This document shows positions 30,665-31,343 of a DNA stretch of 31,343 nucleotides, one piece after another. Source of the stretch: JBBRUG01 sp038247995. Its GTDB lineage: Bacteria > Chloroflexota > Chloroflexia > Chloroflexales > Chloroflexaceae. The position numbers were made by a program, and so were the translations under genes. The notes under the pieces were generated by a model. That model ran no database searches. It was not told the DNA's origin and worked only from the letters and a program-made list of their open reading frames with translations. Within the stretch, counting starts at the first letter, position 1. Each line of letters opens with the position of its first letter. The stretch spans positions 1-31,343 of the forward strand of contig JBBRUG010000021.1 of NCBI GenBank assembly GCA_038247995.1, given 5' to 3'.

Positions 30665-30893
30665 AAAGACACAGCATCTGGCGCTGATGTTCTGCGCCGC
30701 CCCATACAGCGTTCAAGGTTTGGATGCATCCCAACGTCAGGGCGAACTACTCCGAAAGGGGGTGTTTTACGCTTTCCGTACGTTGCTGACGTAGTGCAAT
30801 CGACGCCGTCCGGGCTAGCCGCCCAATCTCAACGGTAGGATTATTTCGCATCTATCCACCTACAAATTCTCTGTGAACAAGGAGTACTTCAGC

Positions 30894-31343
30894 ATGAAAC
30901 GACCATTGAGTCTCATGCTTCTGGTGACGATGCTGGCAGCTCTGCTGGCAGCATGTGGCGGCGCTCCGGCCGCCCAGCCCACCACAGCCCCGGCAGCTAC
31001 GACTGCCCCCGACCAGCCGACTACGGCTCCGGACGCGCCCACCGCCGCTCCGGAAGCGCCAGCTGCCGGCGGCCTGATTAAGATTGCCACGCAAGGCCCG
31101 CTGAGCGGCCCGCAAGCTGCCCTGGGCAGCGGTATGCGCAATGGTTCCGACCTGGCCATTCAACAATTGGCCCAGCCGCTGATCGATTTGGGCTTCACGG
31201 TGGAACTGGCGCCGTTCGACGACCAGGCGCAGCCTGAAGTCGGGTCGGCCAACGCCAAGAACATCGTTTCGGACCCTGAGATCCTCTGCGTGGTCGGCCA
31301 CCTGAACTCGGGTGTGGCGCTGGCCGCCCTGCCCGACTATCGC
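30894..31343 (+). CDS. ABC transporter substrate-binding lipoprotein, branched-chain amino acid type (partial)
   Basis: The frame is open for 150 codons to the window edge. The signal peptide MKRPLSLMLLVTMLAALLAAC ends in a good lipobox (LAAC), with Cys21 lipidated. A Pro/Thr/Ala-rich linker (TTAPAATTAP and PTTAPDAPTAAPEAP) follows, then the mature fold: LIKIATQGPLSGPQAALGSGMRNGSDLAIQQL, VELAPFDDQAQPEVGSANAKNI and ILCVVGHLNSGVALAALPDY. This is the start of a LivJ/LivK-like periplasmic-binding fold (Peripla_BP_6), which captures branched-chain amino acids, amides or related compounds. AAGGAG lies about nine bases before the ATG. Permease and ATPase genes would be expected just beyond the window. 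Confidence 0.93.
   Translation, partial: MKRPLSLMLLVTMLAALLAACGGAPAAQPTTAPAATTAPDQPTTAPDAPTAAPEAPAAGGLIKIATQGPLSGPQAALGSGMRNGSDLAIQQLAQPLIDLGFTVELAPFDDQAQPEVGSANAKNIVSDPEILCVVGHLNSGVALAALPDYR

Overview
This 31.3 kb window is GC-rich chromosomal DNA from a bacterium. Protein character suggests a Chloroflexota, probably the filamentous Chloroflexia: a membrane-anchored MutS-like protein, a DUF2079 protein with a C-terminal beta domain, tandem bacterial PH domains, DUF4388, and a Pro/Thr/Ala-rich linker after a lipobox. This is inference, because no rRNA or marker phylogeny is available. I see no tRNA, rRNA, CRISPR array, transposase, phage gene or recognisable defence cassette.

Layout. 1-1230 (+): the end of a CBS-domain gene and an NAD-dependent epimerase/dehydratase. 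1295-7012 (-): cytidylate kinase, a double bacterial-PH-domain membrane protein, a large exported protein with a central pair of membrane helices, and an ABC ATPase, largely coupled by ATGA overlaps; then a separate six-helix membrane protein behind a perfect palindrome. 7246-10983 (-): heme A synthase, membrane MutS-like ATPase and DUF4388 protein. 11035-12060 (-): soluble histidine-kinase-like protein. 12293-13147 (+): exported ThuA-domain protein. 13324-14550 (-): FAD-dependent amine oxidoreductase. 14721-22771 (-): a seven-gene operon with a polyprenyl-phosphate-type GT2, two GT4 enzymes, a methyltransferase, two flippase-like membrane proteins and a DUF2079 protein, read as a surface glycan or glycolipid pathway. 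23362-26504: AEC-family carrier (+), DapA-superfamily aldolase (+), small lipoprotein (-), PRiA4b ORF-3-like protein (+). 26650-27953 (-): an anchored beta-domain protein and a YggS-type PLP protein. 28322-30505 (+): a diaminopropionate ammonia-lyase-like PLP enzyme and an LLM-class flavin oxidoreductase. 30894-end (+): start of a branched-chain amino-acid-type ABC substrate-binding lipoprotein.

The strongest unexplained signal is a population of short tandem arrays with 7- or 8-bp periods, together with GC-rich palindromes, in many intergenic gaps. Some lie inside genes: heptads encode the first residues of the MutS-like protein, the last residues and stop of the LLM oxidoreductase, and an apparent extra loop in the ammonia-lyase. 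Two elements share one architecture, heptads - palindrome - heptads.

The second signal is a pair of tandem intrinsic terminators (23232-23298) just upstream of the AEC carrier, with no gene before them on that strand. They suggest an attenuated leader or an unannotated small RNA. Several gene starts were moved from the longest possible frame to ATG codons with a Shine-Dalgarno sequence or a 4-bp overlap, as noted in each entry.
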